Of a stretch of DNA of 64,000 nucleotides, positions 52,291 through 61,111 are shown piece by piece. The notes below the pieces were generated by a model. That model worked only from the letters and a program-made list of their open reading frames with translations, did not search any database and was not told where the DNA came from. This DNA comes from VXYL01 sp965203685. GTDB lineage: Bacteria; Pseudomonadota; Gammaproteobacteria; Pseudomonadales; Azotimanducaceae. The DNA is taken from NCBI GenBank assembly GCA_965203685.1, contig OZ241908.1:124001-188000 (forward strand), given 5' to 3'. The translations under genes were made by a program, and so were the position numbers. Numbering within the stretch: the first letter of the stretch is position 1; every line of letters starts with the position of its first letter.

Positions 52291-52366
52291 GGCCAGGTAG
52301 CTCAGTCGGTAGAGCAGTGGACTGAAAATCCTCGTGTCGGCAGTTCGATTCTGCCCCTGGCCACCA
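52291..52366 (+). tRNA. tRNA-Phe (GAA)
   Basis: A 76-nt tRNA with CCA encoded. Acceptor stem GGCCAGG/CCTGGCC, D-arm GCTC/GAGC, anticodon loop CTGAAAA (anticodon GAA) and T-arm GGCAG-TTCGATT-CTGCC all fold. The anticodon stem reads GTGGA/TCCTC and so has a U-U mismatch at positions 28-42, where most tRNA-Phe have an A-U pair. No integrase or att site is seen next to it. Confidence 0.95.
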
Positions 52367-52427
52367 ACTTTGCAGTCGCATGTAGGTCTAGGTGCTTCCG
52401 AGTGGCCGGTAGCGGGCGTGCGCACTC

Positions 52428-54506
52428 GTGGCCATACTTGCCCGACCTGAATCCGGGCTCACGGGGTTGATGGGGGCTTCAGCGGTCTGGCCGGCGGAGT
52501 CGCAACGCGTCGCAGGTCGCCGGCCCAACCGGCACCAAAGTGGCCGCGCCTGGGCGCGGCGCGCGTCGCACGCGCTGACGTCGTGTGTGGCGGTCGCAGC
52601 CTTGCCGTGTCTCGCGGCGATCGACCCGCCACCGGTGTCCGCGTTTACCGACCCGCCGCGATTCGACCACGCGGCACTTTCCCCACTCGGCACCTGGTTT
52701 GCCCGCAGCGGTCTCGACGGCGACAGGGGCCGGCTGAAGGTCATCGCCTACCCGGGCGGTGAGGTCCGGCTCGACCTGGCGCTTCGCGACGGCGGCAGGA
52801 TCCGTAGCCTGCAGTGGAAATCCGACGACATGCTCGTCTTCGAAGTCCGCGGCCGTCCCGTGCGTTTCGGCGAAGGTTGCGGCGCCTTCGACTGGCGCGG
52901 CGATGCCAGCGTCGTTATGGTCTTCGATGCCAAGGCACGCAGTCACCGCAGACTAGCGTGGGGCACGGTGGTCGACATGCTCGCCGCGCACCCGTATGCG
53001 GTCTTGGTAGCCTGCGATACCGTCAACCGCATCGACACCCGCAGCGGGTGGGGGCGGCGGGCCGCAAGTCCTTCGGACGCCGGTCACGGGGCCCGGTATC
53101 GATTCCCGACCCCGCTGTTGGCCCTCGACGGCTACGTTGCGGACCGGCGCGGAAACGTCGTGTTCAACGTCGTTACCGCCGAGACGTTGGAGCAGATGGT
53201 GTTCCGCCGCGAACGCGGCGCATGGCAACGGGCCGACGCGTGGGCGGACAGCCCGGGTTGGCTGCCAATCGCCGCCGGACCCGAGGCCAAGAGCTGGTAC
53301 GCTCTGGCAACGGGTGCCGACGGAACCCTGGTTCTGGCCCTGCACCACGGCGCCGACGGGCGCAGCGAGCTTCTCGCCGCGAACCCGGTAGTGGACGTCT
53401 CAAGGGTGCTGTTTGCCGGCGGGCGGGCCTACGCGGCGCAGTTCGACGCCGGGTATCCGACAACCGAGTACATCGACACGTCCCATCCGCTCGCACGCCA
53501 GCACGCCGAACTGGCGCGCCTGTTTCCCGGCCGCCGGGTTACGTTAACGAGTTGGACCGCCGACTACGCACGGTCCCTCGCCGTGGTGGAGGGCGACCGG
53601 ATGCCCGGCGATCTCGTCCTGGTTGACGCCGTCAGCGGCAGCGTAGAACGGCTGATGGGTCGGCGCCCCGGCCTCGAGGCATCGGTTCTCGCGCCGATGA
53701 CGCCGGTCGAGTTCAGGGCCAGGGATGGCGCGACGGTCCACGGCTACGTCACGGGAGAGGCCGGGCGAAGGCCCGGTGCAACCGTCGTTCTCGTTCACGA
53801 CGGACCCCACGGCGCGCGCGACACGTGGGGGTTCCACGCCCTCGGGCAGCTACTCGCGAGCCGCGGATACCAGGTGCTCCAGGTGAACTTCCGCGGGTCG
53901 GGCGGGTACGGTGAGCCTTACGCGCGCCGCGGCTTCGGCGAGTGGGGCGGCGTCATGCAGGACGACCTCACTGACGCCACACGCTGGGCCGTCGAGGCGG
54001 GCATCGCCGATCCCGACGCCATCTGCATCCTGGGCGCGGGCTACGGCGCCTACGCCGCCGTCATGGGCGTGGTACGCAACCCACGTACATACCGGTGCGC
54101 GGTGGGTATTGGCGGCGTCTACGACCTCGAAGCGGCCGCCAAGGTCCCCGAGTACAGCTACCGCTTCCCGGGGCTACGCCAAACCCGCGACCGGGCCGGC
54201 TCGTCGGGACTCGCCGCGCGGTCACCGGTGCATCATGCCGCGTTGATCGATGCCCCGGTGTTCCTAGCGCACGGCACGGACGACGGCCGTTCGCCCGTGC
54301 GCCAGTCGCGCCGAATGCAAAGGATATTGAGGCGAGCGGGCAAAGTAGTGGAGTTCTTGCCGCTTGAAGGCCAGGGCCACGAGATCAGAAATCGCGAGAT
54401 GCGGCGTGGTCTGTACGAGCGCGTCCTGCGATTTCTCCGAACCCACGCGGAGCCGAAGAAAGGGGAGCATCGAAGGAGCGCGGAAGCCGTCAGTGAGGGC
54501 CGCTGA
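52428..54506 (+). CDS. S9 (prolyl oligopeptidase) homolog with Ser-to-Gly active site
   Basis: A protein of up to 692 residues, from a GTG at 52428; an ATG at 52470 is a likely alternative start. It has a signal-like stretch (LTSCVAVAALPCLAA), an N-terminal propeller and a C-terminal alpha/beta-hydrolase domain. In the nucleophile elbow, where S9 enzymes have GxSYGGY, it reads LGAGYGAY: the codon at 54039-54041 is GGC (Gly538), one base from AGC. The Asp (HGTDDGRSPV) and His (EGQGHEI) are kept. The oxyanion region LQVNFRGSGGYG is also kept. It is therefore probably not a working peptidase of the usual kind. Confidence 0.85.
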   Translation: MAILARPESGLTGLMGASAVWPAESQRVAGRRPNRHQSGRAWARRASHALTSCVAVAALPCLAAIDPPPVSAFTDPPRFDHAALSPLGTWFARSGLDGDRGRLKVIAYPGGEVRLDLALRDGGRIRSLQWKSDDMLVFEVRGRPVRFGEGCGAFDWRGDASVVMVFDAKARSHRRLAWGTVVDMLAAHPYAVLVACDTVNRIDTRSGWGRRAASPSDAGHGARYRFPTPLLALDGYVADRRGNVVFNVVTAETLEQMVFRRERGAWQRADAWADSPGWLPIAAGPEAKSWYALATGADGTLVLALHHGADGRSELLAANPVVDVSRVLFAGGRAYAAQFDAGYPTTEYIDTSHPLARQHAELARLFPGRRVTLTSWTADYARSLAVVEGDRMPGDLVLVDAVSGSVERLMGRRPGLEASVLAPMTPVEFRARDGATVHGYVTGEAGRRPGATVVLVHDGPHGARDTWGFHALGQLLASRGYQVLQVNFRGSGGYGEPYARRGFGEWGGVMQDDLTDATRWAVEAGIADPDAICILGAGYGAYAAVMGVVRNPRTYRCAVGIGGVYDLEAAAKVPEYSYRFPGLRQTRDRAGSSGLAARSPVHHAALIDAPVFLAHGTDDGRSPVRQSRRMQRILRRAGKVVEFLPLEGQGHEIRNREMRRGLYERVLRFLRTHAEPKKGEHRRSAEAVSEGR

Positions 54507-54696
54507 GGGACAGCAAGGTGAGCTAGGCGTAAACGGCCGTGGCGCTCGGCGATGACCTTGAGGTCCGTTGTCCTGTTCAGCCCCGAGCCGCCTTTCATGA
54601 GTGACGTCCAGCTACTTTGCGTGCCACGGCTTAGTCGCAGTGGCGGGTTCGCGCGTTTACGCGTATACGAGAACCAAACCGGAACAGAGCGCTTCC

Positions 54697-55119
54697 ATGC
54701 TCACGAAAACTGTCGGCATCCTGTTCTTGGCGATCGGCGTGGCCGTAGCGCTCCACACGATCATCGAGCCTGTCTATCACACGTCCACCGACGCCCAGCC
54801 GTACAGCCCAGCATGGGACGTCCTGAATCCGCTGATGGCGCTCGCCATCGTGTTCGGGATTGTCTATGCCGCGTTGCGCAAGCGCGAGGTCGACGCCGAC
54901 GACGAGCCGGGCGTTACGCGTGCCTATCTCGCTGCCAATACACTGTTCTACGGCTTTCTGTTCGTCGGCATCCTGTTCTTCTGGAGTTGGGCCAACCTAC
55001 TGAATCTGGGCTTCACGGCATTGGGAGCCGACGCAGCCTCGGCGATCTGGGGCATCGTGGATGCGTCGCTGCCACTGCTTTGCGGCCCTATGGGCATAAC
55101 GCTCATCAGGGCACGCTAA
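54697..55119 (+). CDS. Predicted four-span membrane protein
   Basis: A 140-residue membrane protein with four predicted helices (TVGILFLAIGVAVALHTII; LNPLMALAIVFGIVYAAL; AANTLFYGFLFVGILFFW; SAIWGIVDASLPLLCGPMG). No family is recognised. I start at 54697, because the upstream frame to 54601 contains no typical signal. It is convergent with the PH-domain gene (4-bp overlap). The 190 bp between the S9 homolog and this gene hold nothing I can identify. Confidence 0.65.
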   Translation: MLTKTVGILFLAIGVAVALHTIIEPVYHTSTDAQPYSPAWDVLNPLMALAIVFGIVYAALRKREVDADDEPGVTRAYLAANTLFYGFLFVGILFFWSWANLLNLGFTALGADAASAIWGIVDASLPLLCGPMGITLIRAR

Positions 55120-56087
55120 CCCGCCCAAGGGGCGACTGTGGAGCCTACGAGGTACCGCGAGGCTGGCGCACTCTGTCCGATCGCCCGAAGAAACGCGTCC
55201 TCGTCCGGCGGGGAGACGTTGACGGCGACCTCACCGCCGCAACGGATCGCCAGGACGTCCGTTCCGAGCGTGTATTCGTTGCCTAGGGTGTCGGACAGCG
55301 CCCAAAAACTGTCGTAGTCGATCCGGTCCACTGCCGTGATCGTGTCCAGGGGGATGCGGCGCGAGCCCCAGCGGCGGCGAACGATCAGGGCCCCGTCCTC
55401 GACCGTGTATCGCACCCCACGGAACACCCAGTGGCTTAACTCGACACTGGCGGCGGCTACCGCGATCGCGAGCAGCGCGAGTTCGGGGGCATCGCGTATG
55501 TGGAGCATGCCTGCCGTCGCGATCCCAATGCTGGTGAGCCCCAGGACCGGCCCTGTCATCAGGAACCGGTGGCGTTTGCCGATTACGGAGCGGAAGCACG
55601 TCGGCGGGCTGTCCGTGGCCTGTCCCGAGGTGGCAGCCGCTTGGCGTGCCGCCGACAATTCGGCGAGAAACGCTGTCTCGTCACGGGGCGACACTAGGGT
55701 CGTCCGCCCCGCATCGTCGATCTCGATGTGTGCCGTTCCGAGGGCGTAGTTGCGGGGCCACGAGGGTCCCCTGCGCGGGGATGCCGCCGTGCGCGGGTGG
55801 GCACCAGTGCTCGGCGTCAGCGGGATGTCCATGCGCCTGAAAGGCTGCCGCAAAACGAGGGTGCCGCTTTTGATTCGGTAGGTGGTTCCCAGCAGGATCC
55901 ATGCGACCAGCGCGGCGACACCTGCCGCAATGACCACGCTCCCCGTCCAACCCCATGGCGCCTCGGGTTGCCAGAACACGAACGCCGCCGCGGCTAGCGG
56001 GAACGTCTTCCAGAACGCGCCGCGCCCGAGCGCGGACCGGTAGACGCGGTGTTGCGGTTCGTCGACTCCAGCGCGTTCGGGGATCAC
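55116..56087 (-). CDS. Membrane protein with two bacterial PH-like domains
   Basis: A 323-residue protein built as a duplication. Each half has two hydrophobic helices followed by a PH-like beta domain: YRIKSGTLVLRQPFRRMDIPL and YTVEDGALIVRRRWGSRRIP, each ending with a DETAFLAEL or DEDAFLRAI helix. This pattern matches the bPH_6-like family. Its function is unknown. It starts with GTG overlapping the aldo/keto reductase stop (GTGA). Confidence 0.7.
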   Translation of the reverse strand: MIPERAGVDEPQHRVYRSALGRGAFWKTFPLAAAAFVFWQPEAPWGWTGSVVIAAGVAALVAWILLGTTYRIKSGTLVLRQPFRRMDIPLTPSTGAHPRTAASPRRGPSWPRNYALGTAHIEIDDAGRTTLVSPRDETAFLAELSAARQAAATSGQATDSPPTCFRSVIGKRHRFLMTGPVLGLTSIGIATAGMLHIRDAPELALLAIAVAAASVELSHWVFRGVRYTVEDGALIVRRRWGSRRIPLDTITAVDRIDYDSFWALSDTLGNEYTLGTDVLAIRCGGEVAVNVSPPDEDAFLRAIGQSAPASRYLVGSTVAPWAG

Positions 56088-57121
56088 ACCACTTGGAAGC
56101 CGTGCTGCTTGACGTGGTAGGGCCCGTCCATCCGCTGCGTCGTCTTGTACAACTCGTAACGCCCGTCGCCGGCGACGTCCTTGACGCTTGCGAGCAGGGC
56201 CGCTTGGTCCGTGTCGGGCATCGGCGTGAAGCTACGCGCGGTCGCCGCGTTCTGCTGTAACTCGTCCATCGAGGTGATGCCGACGACGATGGACGACACC
56301 GGCTGGCTGAGCGCGTAGCGGATGCAGGTGTCCGCGCTGATGCCCGCTTGGCCGGTGATCACGCCGCCGCCCAGGGTCTTCATACCGATGACGCCGGCGC
56401 CACGGTCGACGCACTGCGGCACGATCTCGGTGAGGAAGCTGCGGAACTGGGCATCCATCATGTTGATGGGTAGTTGGACGGTCTCCCAGTCGAAGGGTTT
56501 ATCCAGCATGGTTTGGTGGATGCGGGGATCGCGGTGACCGGTGAAGCCGATGTGACGGATCTTGCCGGCCTGCTTGGCCTCGATGGCCGCCCGGATGCCA
56601 TCTTGCTCGAATACCCAGTCGGGATCGTTGTCGTAGACGATCTCGTGGAACTGCCAGAGGTCGAGGTAGTCGGTCTGCAGCCGCTTAAGGCTCTCGTCGA
56701 TGCAGCGCATGGCGCCTGCGTAGTCGCGGTCGCAGCCCTTGGTCATCAGGAAGACCTTGTCGCGGCGGCCGTCCGTTGCGAGCGCCTTGCCCATGACGAT
56801 CTCGCTGTAGCCGTCGTGGTAGTCCCAGGCGTTGTCGAAGAAGGTCATGCCCTCGTCCACGGCGGCATGCATGATGCGGATCGCCTCGGCTTCGTCCTGC
56901 TGCGCCGAGAAGCCGATGTGCCAGCCGCCCAGGCACAGCACGGAAACGTCCGCGCCCGTCTTGCCGAGCGCCCGCATGGGTAGTCCGCCGCCTTGGGCGT
57001 TGGCCGGTTGCGTCAGGATCGGTGCCGCGAGTGCCACCGCCGCCGCGCCCTTGACCGAGTTGCCGACGAAGTCCCGCCGGGACAGTTCGCCGTCGCCGCT
57101 GTTCGTGTCTCGTCGTGCCAT
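56084..57121 (-). CDS. Tat-exported aldo/keto reductase
   Basis: A 345-residue AKR with a twin-arginine signal (SRRDFVGNSVKGAAAVALAA). The tetrad is present: Asp and Tyr in TFFDNAWDYHDGYSE, Lys in VFLMTKGCDR and His in LDLWQFHEIV. The C-terminal NADPH-site segment is VVGITSMDELQQNAA. AAGGAGG precedes the ATG at 57121. As NADPH is cytoplasmic, a folded, cofactor-loaded export is implied. It is coupled to the PH-domain gene. Confidence 0.9.
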   Translation of the reverse strand: MARRDTNSGDGELSRRDFVGNSVKGAAAVALAAPILTQPANAQGGGLPMRALGKTGADVSVLCLGGWHIGFSAQQDEAEAIRIMHAAVDEGMTFFDNAWDYHDGYSEIVMGKALATDGRRDKVFLMTKGCDRDYAGAMRCIDESLKRLQTDYLDLWQFHEIVYDNDPDWVFEQDGIRAAIEAKQAGKIRHIGFTGHRDPRIHQTMLDKPFDWETVQLPINMMDAQFRSFLTEIVPQCVDRGAGVIGMKTLGGGVITGQAGISADTCIRYALSQPVSSIVVGITSMDELQQNAATARSFTPMPDTDQAALLASVKDVAGDGRYELYKTTQRMDGPYHVKQHGFQVV

Positions 57122-57198
57122 CGTTCCCCTCCTTATCACCACGTGTTCGACATGGCCTGCGTCTACTATAGCGGCATCGGAAATCTCGAGGAGTGACC

Positions 57199-57969
57199 AT
57201 GCCGGATTCGCGGCGGGGCAATGTGGACTACATCATCCCCATGGACGGCCTACACAACCTGCGTGCCGTTGAAGGCTATGCGACGGCGCACGGCGGTCGG
57301 ATGCGCCCAGGAAGGCTGTACCGCGCCGGTGCCTGGGAGCGGATCTCGCCGCGCGACCGGGACTGGTTCCGCGCGAATGTGAGAACGGTGCTCGATCTCC
57401 GTCACCCGGACGAGGTCGCGGGCGCAGCTTCAGCCCGTTCGGGCGAGCCGCCGGATGTCGTGGTGCACCGGTCGGTGTTCCGCCCCGACGTGCCCATGGC
57501 GGAGTTCATCGCAGAACTGAACGCCGTGCGCGGCCCCGGGATCACGTCGGGACGCTACCTCGACTACTTGAAGGTCGGCGCAGCGGACCGGTTCGCGCGC
57601 TGCGTGGAACTGTTGGCGGAGGAGGCGCACTACCCGGTGCTGGTGAACTGCACGGCGGGCAAGGACCGCACCGGGATTCTCGTCGCGATCGTCATGGACC
57701 TCCTCGGCGTGGACGATGAGTGCATCGGCGAGGAATACGACCGCAGCAATGCGGCCATCGACGGCCTGATCGCCTATCTCAACGCGATTGGCCGAACGCT
57801 GGAAGGTGATCTCGACGAGATCCGGGCGCGCATGGCGACGCCGGCGGATCGCATCCTCGGGTTCCTCGACGGTGTCCGCGCGGAATACGGTTCGGTACGC
57901 AGCATGTTGTCGCGCGAAGGGGTGGCCGATGCGACGTTCGATGCTTTGGAAGAGCGGCTGGTCGCTTAG
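57199..57969 (+). CDS. Tyrosine-protein phosphatase (DSP/PTP-like)
   Basis: A 256-residue phosphatase of the bacterial Y_phosphatase3 type. The P-loop CTAGKDRTG fits the C-x5-R signature (Cys and Arg kept), and VRTVLDLRHPDEVAG is the family's N-terminal motif. The general-acid Asp is probably in the segment before the P-loop. The start at 57199 has GAGGAG upstream. Its substrate, phosphotyrosine or lipid phosphate, is open. It is divergent from the aldo/keto reductase. Confidence 0.88.
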   Translation: MPDSRRGNVDYIIPMDGLHNLRAVEGYATAHGGRMRPGRLYRAGAWERISPRDRDWFRANVRTVLDLRHPDEVAGAASARSGEPPDVVVHRSVFRPDVPMAEFIAELNAVRGPGITSGRYLDYLKVGAADRFARCVELLAEEAHYPVLVNCTAGKDRTGILVAIVMDLLGVDDECIGEEYDRSNAAIDGLIAYLNAIGRTLEGDLDEIRARMATPADRILGFLDGVRAEYGSVRSMLSREGVADATFDALEERLVA

Positions 57970-58041
57970 TTGGTACGCGGACGTCCTCGAACGGCTTGCC
58001 GTTCGCGTCCGCAATTGCGGGCCGGGAGGCCCGCGTACCAA
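57970..58041. repeat. Composite REP-like palindrome filling a convergent gap
   Basis: A 72-bp element is closed by an 11-bp perfect inverted repeat, TTGGTACGCGG (57970-57980) with CCGCGTACCAA (58031-58041). Inside are a nested type-1b hairpin (outer 57977-57983 with 58006-58012, inner CGAACGGC-TT-GCCGTTCG) and a type-2 hairpin (58017-58034). It begins one base after the phosphatase stop and ends 3 bp before the pnuC stop. Confidence 0.85.
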
Positions 58042-58044
58042 GCG

Positions 58045-58635
58045 CTAATTCCGCGTCCCCATTGACCGCAGCCAACTGATGTAGCCCCACACCGCCATCG
58101 GGATGTAGAGCGTGTACAGGAACGCGTACGGGTAGACCCCTTGGGAGAAGTACAGGGCGACGGAGATTATGTTCACGACGAACCAGACCAGCCAGTTCTC
58201 GATGTACTTGCGCGCGGTCAGCCACATGGCGGCGAGGCTCATGGCGAACACCGCGTTGTCCCAATACGGGAAGGCGGCGTCGGTATTCGTGGCGAAATAC
58301 CAACCCAGGGCGAGGGCGGCCACCATGCACAAGGCCGCGAGGAGAATGGCCGTGCCACTGCCGACGCGGGTGACGGGCAGGTCGTCACGATCCTCGCCCC
58401 CGAACAGCCAGTGGTACCAGCCGTACAGGTTCAAGGGCAGGAAGCCGACGATGTGCAGTGCCAGGTTGGCATACAGCCTGGCCTCGAGGAGCGGCGTGAT
58501 GGACACCAGCACGTAGGCGACGCCGAGCGGCCAAGCCCAGACCTTCTCCCGAATCAGGCACAGCACAACGAGAACGCCGAGCGCAGCGCCGATCCACTCG
58601 TCCACGAGGAGCCACGTGGTCACGATCCAATCCAT
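58045..58635 (-). CDS. pnuC: Nicotinamide riboside transporter PnuC
   Basis: A 196-residue membrane protein with about seven helices. Family hallmarks are AALGVLVVLCLIREKVWAWP, NLYGWYHWLFG, YWDNAVFAMSLAAMWL and NWLVWFVVNIISVALY. PnuC takes up nicotinamide riboside by facilitated diffusion for NAD synthesis. The start at 58635 follows a -10 box by 6 nt and has no Shine-Dalgarno, so the message may be leaderless and no riboswitch fits in. It is divergent from manC. Confidence 0.92.
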   Translation of the reverse strand: MDWIVTTWLLVDEWIGAALGVLVVLCLIREKVWAWPLGVAYVLVSITPLLEARLYANLALHIVGFLPLNLYGWYHWLFGGEDRDDLPVTRVGSGTAILLAALCMVAALALGWYFATNTDAAFPYWDNAVFAMSLAAMWLTARKYIENWLVWFVVNIISVALYFSQGVYPYAFLYTLYIPMAVWGYISWLRSMGTRN

Positions 58636-58641
58636 CGGGTA

Positions 58642-58647
58642 AGTGTA
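58642..58647 (-). promoter_or_regulatory. -10 box of a probable leaderless pnuC mRNA
   Basis: TACACT on the minus strand ends 6 nt before the pnuC ATG (spacer TACCCG), with no Shine-Dalgarno sequence. Confidence 0.55.
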
Positions 58648-58668
58648 AGCGCCGGAGGTGCGGTGGCG

Positions 58669-58674
58669 TAACAT
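58669..58674 (+). promoter_or_regulatory. -10 box of a probable leaderless manC mRNA
   Basis: TAACAT ends 6 nt before the manC ATG (spacer GCCGCC). A GGAGG at 58654-58658 is too far away (22 nt) to act as ribosome-binding site. Confidence 0.5.
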
Positions 58675-58680
58675 GCCGCC

Positions 58681-60141
58681 ATGGACGATGCGGACACCCG
58701 ACCGAGCAGGCTGCAGCCGGTGATCCTCGCCGGCGGATCGGGTACCCGGCTCTGGCCGTTGTCGCGGGAACTCTATCCGAAGCAGTTCCTAAGCCTGATC
58801 GGCGACAAGACTATGCTGCAGCAGACGCTCGCGCGCCTCGATGGGTTGCCGCACGTGGCACCGGTGATCGTGTGCAACGAGGAGCATCGGTTCGTTGTCG
58901 CGGAGCAGTGCCGCCTGGAAGGAATCACACCCGGTGCCATCGTGCTTGAGCCGGCGCGACGCAGCACGGCCCCGGCGGTGGCTCTCGCGGCGTTGCGTGC
59001 GATGCGCGAAGGTGCGGACCCGCTCCTCTTGGTCTTGGCGGCCGATTCCCATGTCGCCGATGGGGACTCATTCCGAGGAGCGATCCGCCGCGCCATGCCC
59101 TTTGCGGAGCAGGGCAAGCTCATGGTGTTCGGCGCGTCACCCACGCACCCCGAGCCGGGCTATGGCTACATTCGGCGAGGGGCGGCGAGTGCGGATCCGT
59201 GCATAGCCGAGGTCGCGGCGTTCACGGAAAAGCCCTCAAAGGCCCTTGCCGAGCGGTACCTGGCGGAAGGCGGTTACACCTGGAACTGCGGCATGTTCCT
59301 GTTCCGCGCGAGCACCTTCCTGGACGAGTTGCAGGCCTTCCGACCGGACATCGTGGCGGCGTGTACGGCGGCTGCGTCGGACGAGACCTTGGATCTTGGA
59401 TTCGCGCGGCCGGGAAAGGCATTCCTCGACTGCCCGGCGGACTCGGTGGACTACGCGGTGATGGAGCGAACCGAGAAGGCCATGGTGGTCGCCGCCGACA
59501 TGGGCTGGGCCGACATCGGCTCCTGGGATGCTCTCGCGGCGAACGTTCCCCGCGACGACGCTGGTAACGCCACGCGCGGAGACGTGATCGCCTTGGACAC
59601 GCGCAACTCCGTCCTGCAGTCCAGCGACCGCCTCGTGGCTGCACTGGGGTTGAAGGACGTTGTCGTGGTGGAGACTTCGGACGCCGTCCTGGTTGCCGAT
59701 CGCAAGCGGGCGCAGGACGTGAAGGCGCTGGTCGACGCGATGGACTCAAGCTCCCGCGCCGAGCACCGGCTGCACACCACGGCGTATCGTCCGTGGGGAC
59801 ACGCGGAGACCATTAAGGGCGGCCCCGGCTTCCTGGTCAAGCGCATCACGGTGTCGCCGGGGGAGTCGCTGTCGCTGCAGTTGCACCGGCATCGCGCGGA
59901 GCACTGGGTGGTGGTCCGTGGCCAGGCCGAGGTGACATGCGGCGACGAGCAGTTCACCTTGCGCCCGGACGAGTCGACATACATTCCTGTGGGAACCCGG
60001 CATCGCCTCGCCAACGCGGAATCCGAGCCGCTCGTGGTCATCGAGGTCCAAGTCGGCGAAACGTTGTCCGAGGACGACATCGTGCGTTTCGACGACCGCT
60101 ACGGCCGCGCACAGCCGGATGGGCGTGGCGGGGCCGTGTAG
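58681..60141 (+). CDS. manC: Mannose-1-phosphate guanylyltransferase/mannose-6-phosphate isomerase
   Basis: A 486-residue bifunctional type II PMI/GMP. The N-terminal nucleotidyltransferase has VILAGGSGTRLWPLSRELYP and FTEKPSKALA. The C-terminal cupin isomerase has YRPWGHAETIKGGPGFLVKR and LQLHRHRAEHWVVVRGQAEV with metal-binding His residues. It makes GDP-mannose for surface polysaccharide. Length matches ManC/AlgA (about 470-490). The next gene begins 37 bp later. Confidence 0.95.
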   Translation: MDDADTRPSRLQPVILAGGSGTRLWPLSRELYPKQFLSLIGDKTMLQQTLARLDGLPHVAPVIVCNEEHRFVVAEQCRLEGITPGAIVLEPARRSTAPAVALAALRAMREGADPLLLVLAADSHVADGDSFRGAIRRAMPFAEQGKLMVFGASPTHPEPGYGYIRRGAASADPCIAEVAAFTEKPSKALAERYLAEGGYTWNCGMFLFRASTFLDELQAFRPDIVAACTAAASDETLDLGFARPGKAFLDCPADSVDYAVMERTEKAMVVAADMGWADIGSWDALAANVPRDDAGNATRGDVIALDTRNSVLQSSDRLVAALGLKDVVVVETSDAVLVADRKRAQDVKALVDAMDSSSRAEHRLHTTAYRPWGHAETIKGGPGFLVKRITVSPGESLSLQLHRHRAEHWVVVRGQAEVTCGDEQFTLRPDESTYIPVGTRHRLANAESEPLVVIEVQVGETLSEDDIVRFDDRYGRAQPDGRGGAV

Positions 60142-60178
60142 GCGCTGTGATAGGGTTCCCCCGGCAAGAGACGAAAAC

Positions 60179-61111
60179 ATGACCCAGGATCTCCCGAAAC
60201 CAACCACGGACCTCGCACACGCCAAGCGGGACATGGACGCCTGGGGCTACTGCATGCTCAAGGATGCGCTTGACCCGGAACAGCTTGCGGCGTTGCGGAC
60301 GCGCCTGTCTGAACAGCTCGAGGCGGAACGGCAGCGCGGCATCACCCGCCGGTTCCCGGACGGCAAGCAACTCGTCGTTTTCCTGCTCAACAAGGGAGAG
60401 GTGTTCCGCGACATGATCTTCCATCCGGGCCTGCATGCCGTGGTGGAGCATGTCCTCGGCAATGAGTACCTCCTGAGTTCCTACCATGCGCATTTCGCGC
60501 ACTCGGGGAGCAAGACGGCCTTCCACACCGACCAGTTCTGGATGCCGCCGCCGACGAATGAGGACAAGGAGACGCTGCTCAAGCCAGGTTCGGTGACTCG
60601 CGCCGGCAACCGGGGCCACCACGTCGGTGGCGATGCGTTGATGCAGCCGAAAACCATTGCGCCGGCGGTGGTCTGCAACGCCATGTGGATGCTCACCGAC
60701 TATACGCCCGACAACGGCGCCACCTTGTTGGTGCCGGGTAGCCACCTGAGTGGACGCCAGCCCGACCACGACCTCGACGGCGATGCGCCTTGGGTTCCCG
60801 CGGTTGGCCCTGCGGGCACCGTGGCGATCTTCGAGGGACGGACGTGGCACTCGACCGGCGAGAACAGGACCGATGAGCCGCGCATCGGGCTGACGACCAA
60901 CTTCTGCGCGCCACAGTTCCGCCAGCAGGAGAACTACCTGCTCGGCACCCGCCCGGAAGTGCTTGAGGCGGCGTCACCGGAGTTGCTGAAGCTCATCGGC
61001 TTCAAGCCTTGGCAGGGCTACGGTGGCTACGAGAACGGCGCCGAGTGGAACAAGCGCGGCGTTTATGCGCTCGGCGAACTTGTGCCGGAGGAGGGTGCGG
61101 ACCATGGGTGA
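60179..61111 (+). CDS. Phytanoyl-CoA dioxygenase-family protein
   Basis: A 310-residue PhyH-type dioxygenase. H-x-D is in KTAFHTDQFWMPPP and the distal His in EGRTWHSTGENRT, followed by Arg in EPRIGLTTN. A middle stretch ending MWMLTDYTPDNGATLLVPGS is typical. Its last codons overlap the SDR gene by 8 bp, so the two are probably expressed together and act on one substrate. It is the third PhyH-type gene in the window. Confidence 0.88.
   Translation: MTQDLPKPTTDLAHAKRDMDAWGYCMLKDALDPEQLAALRTRLSEQLEAERQRGITRRFPDGKQLVVFLLNKGEVFRDMIFHPGLHAVVEHVLGNEYLLSSYHAHFAHSGSKTAFHTDQFWMPPPTNEDKETLLKPGSVTRAGNRGHHVGGDALMQPKTIAPAVVCNAMWMLTDYTPDNGATLLVPGSHLSGRQPDHDLDGDAPWVPAVGPAGTVAIFEGRTWHSTGENRTDEPRIGLTTNFCAPQFRQQENYLLGTRPEVLEAASPELLKLIGFKPWQGYGGYENGAEWNKRGVYALGELVPEEGADHG

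Noticed and set aside
52291..52366. tRNA-Phe as an integration site of a mobile element
   Set aside because: No integrase, no repeated tRNA 3' end and no change in gene type on either side were seen.
58636..58668. NAD-related riboswitch upstream of pnuC
   Set aside because: The -10 box is 6 nt from the start codon, leaving no room for a leader RNA.
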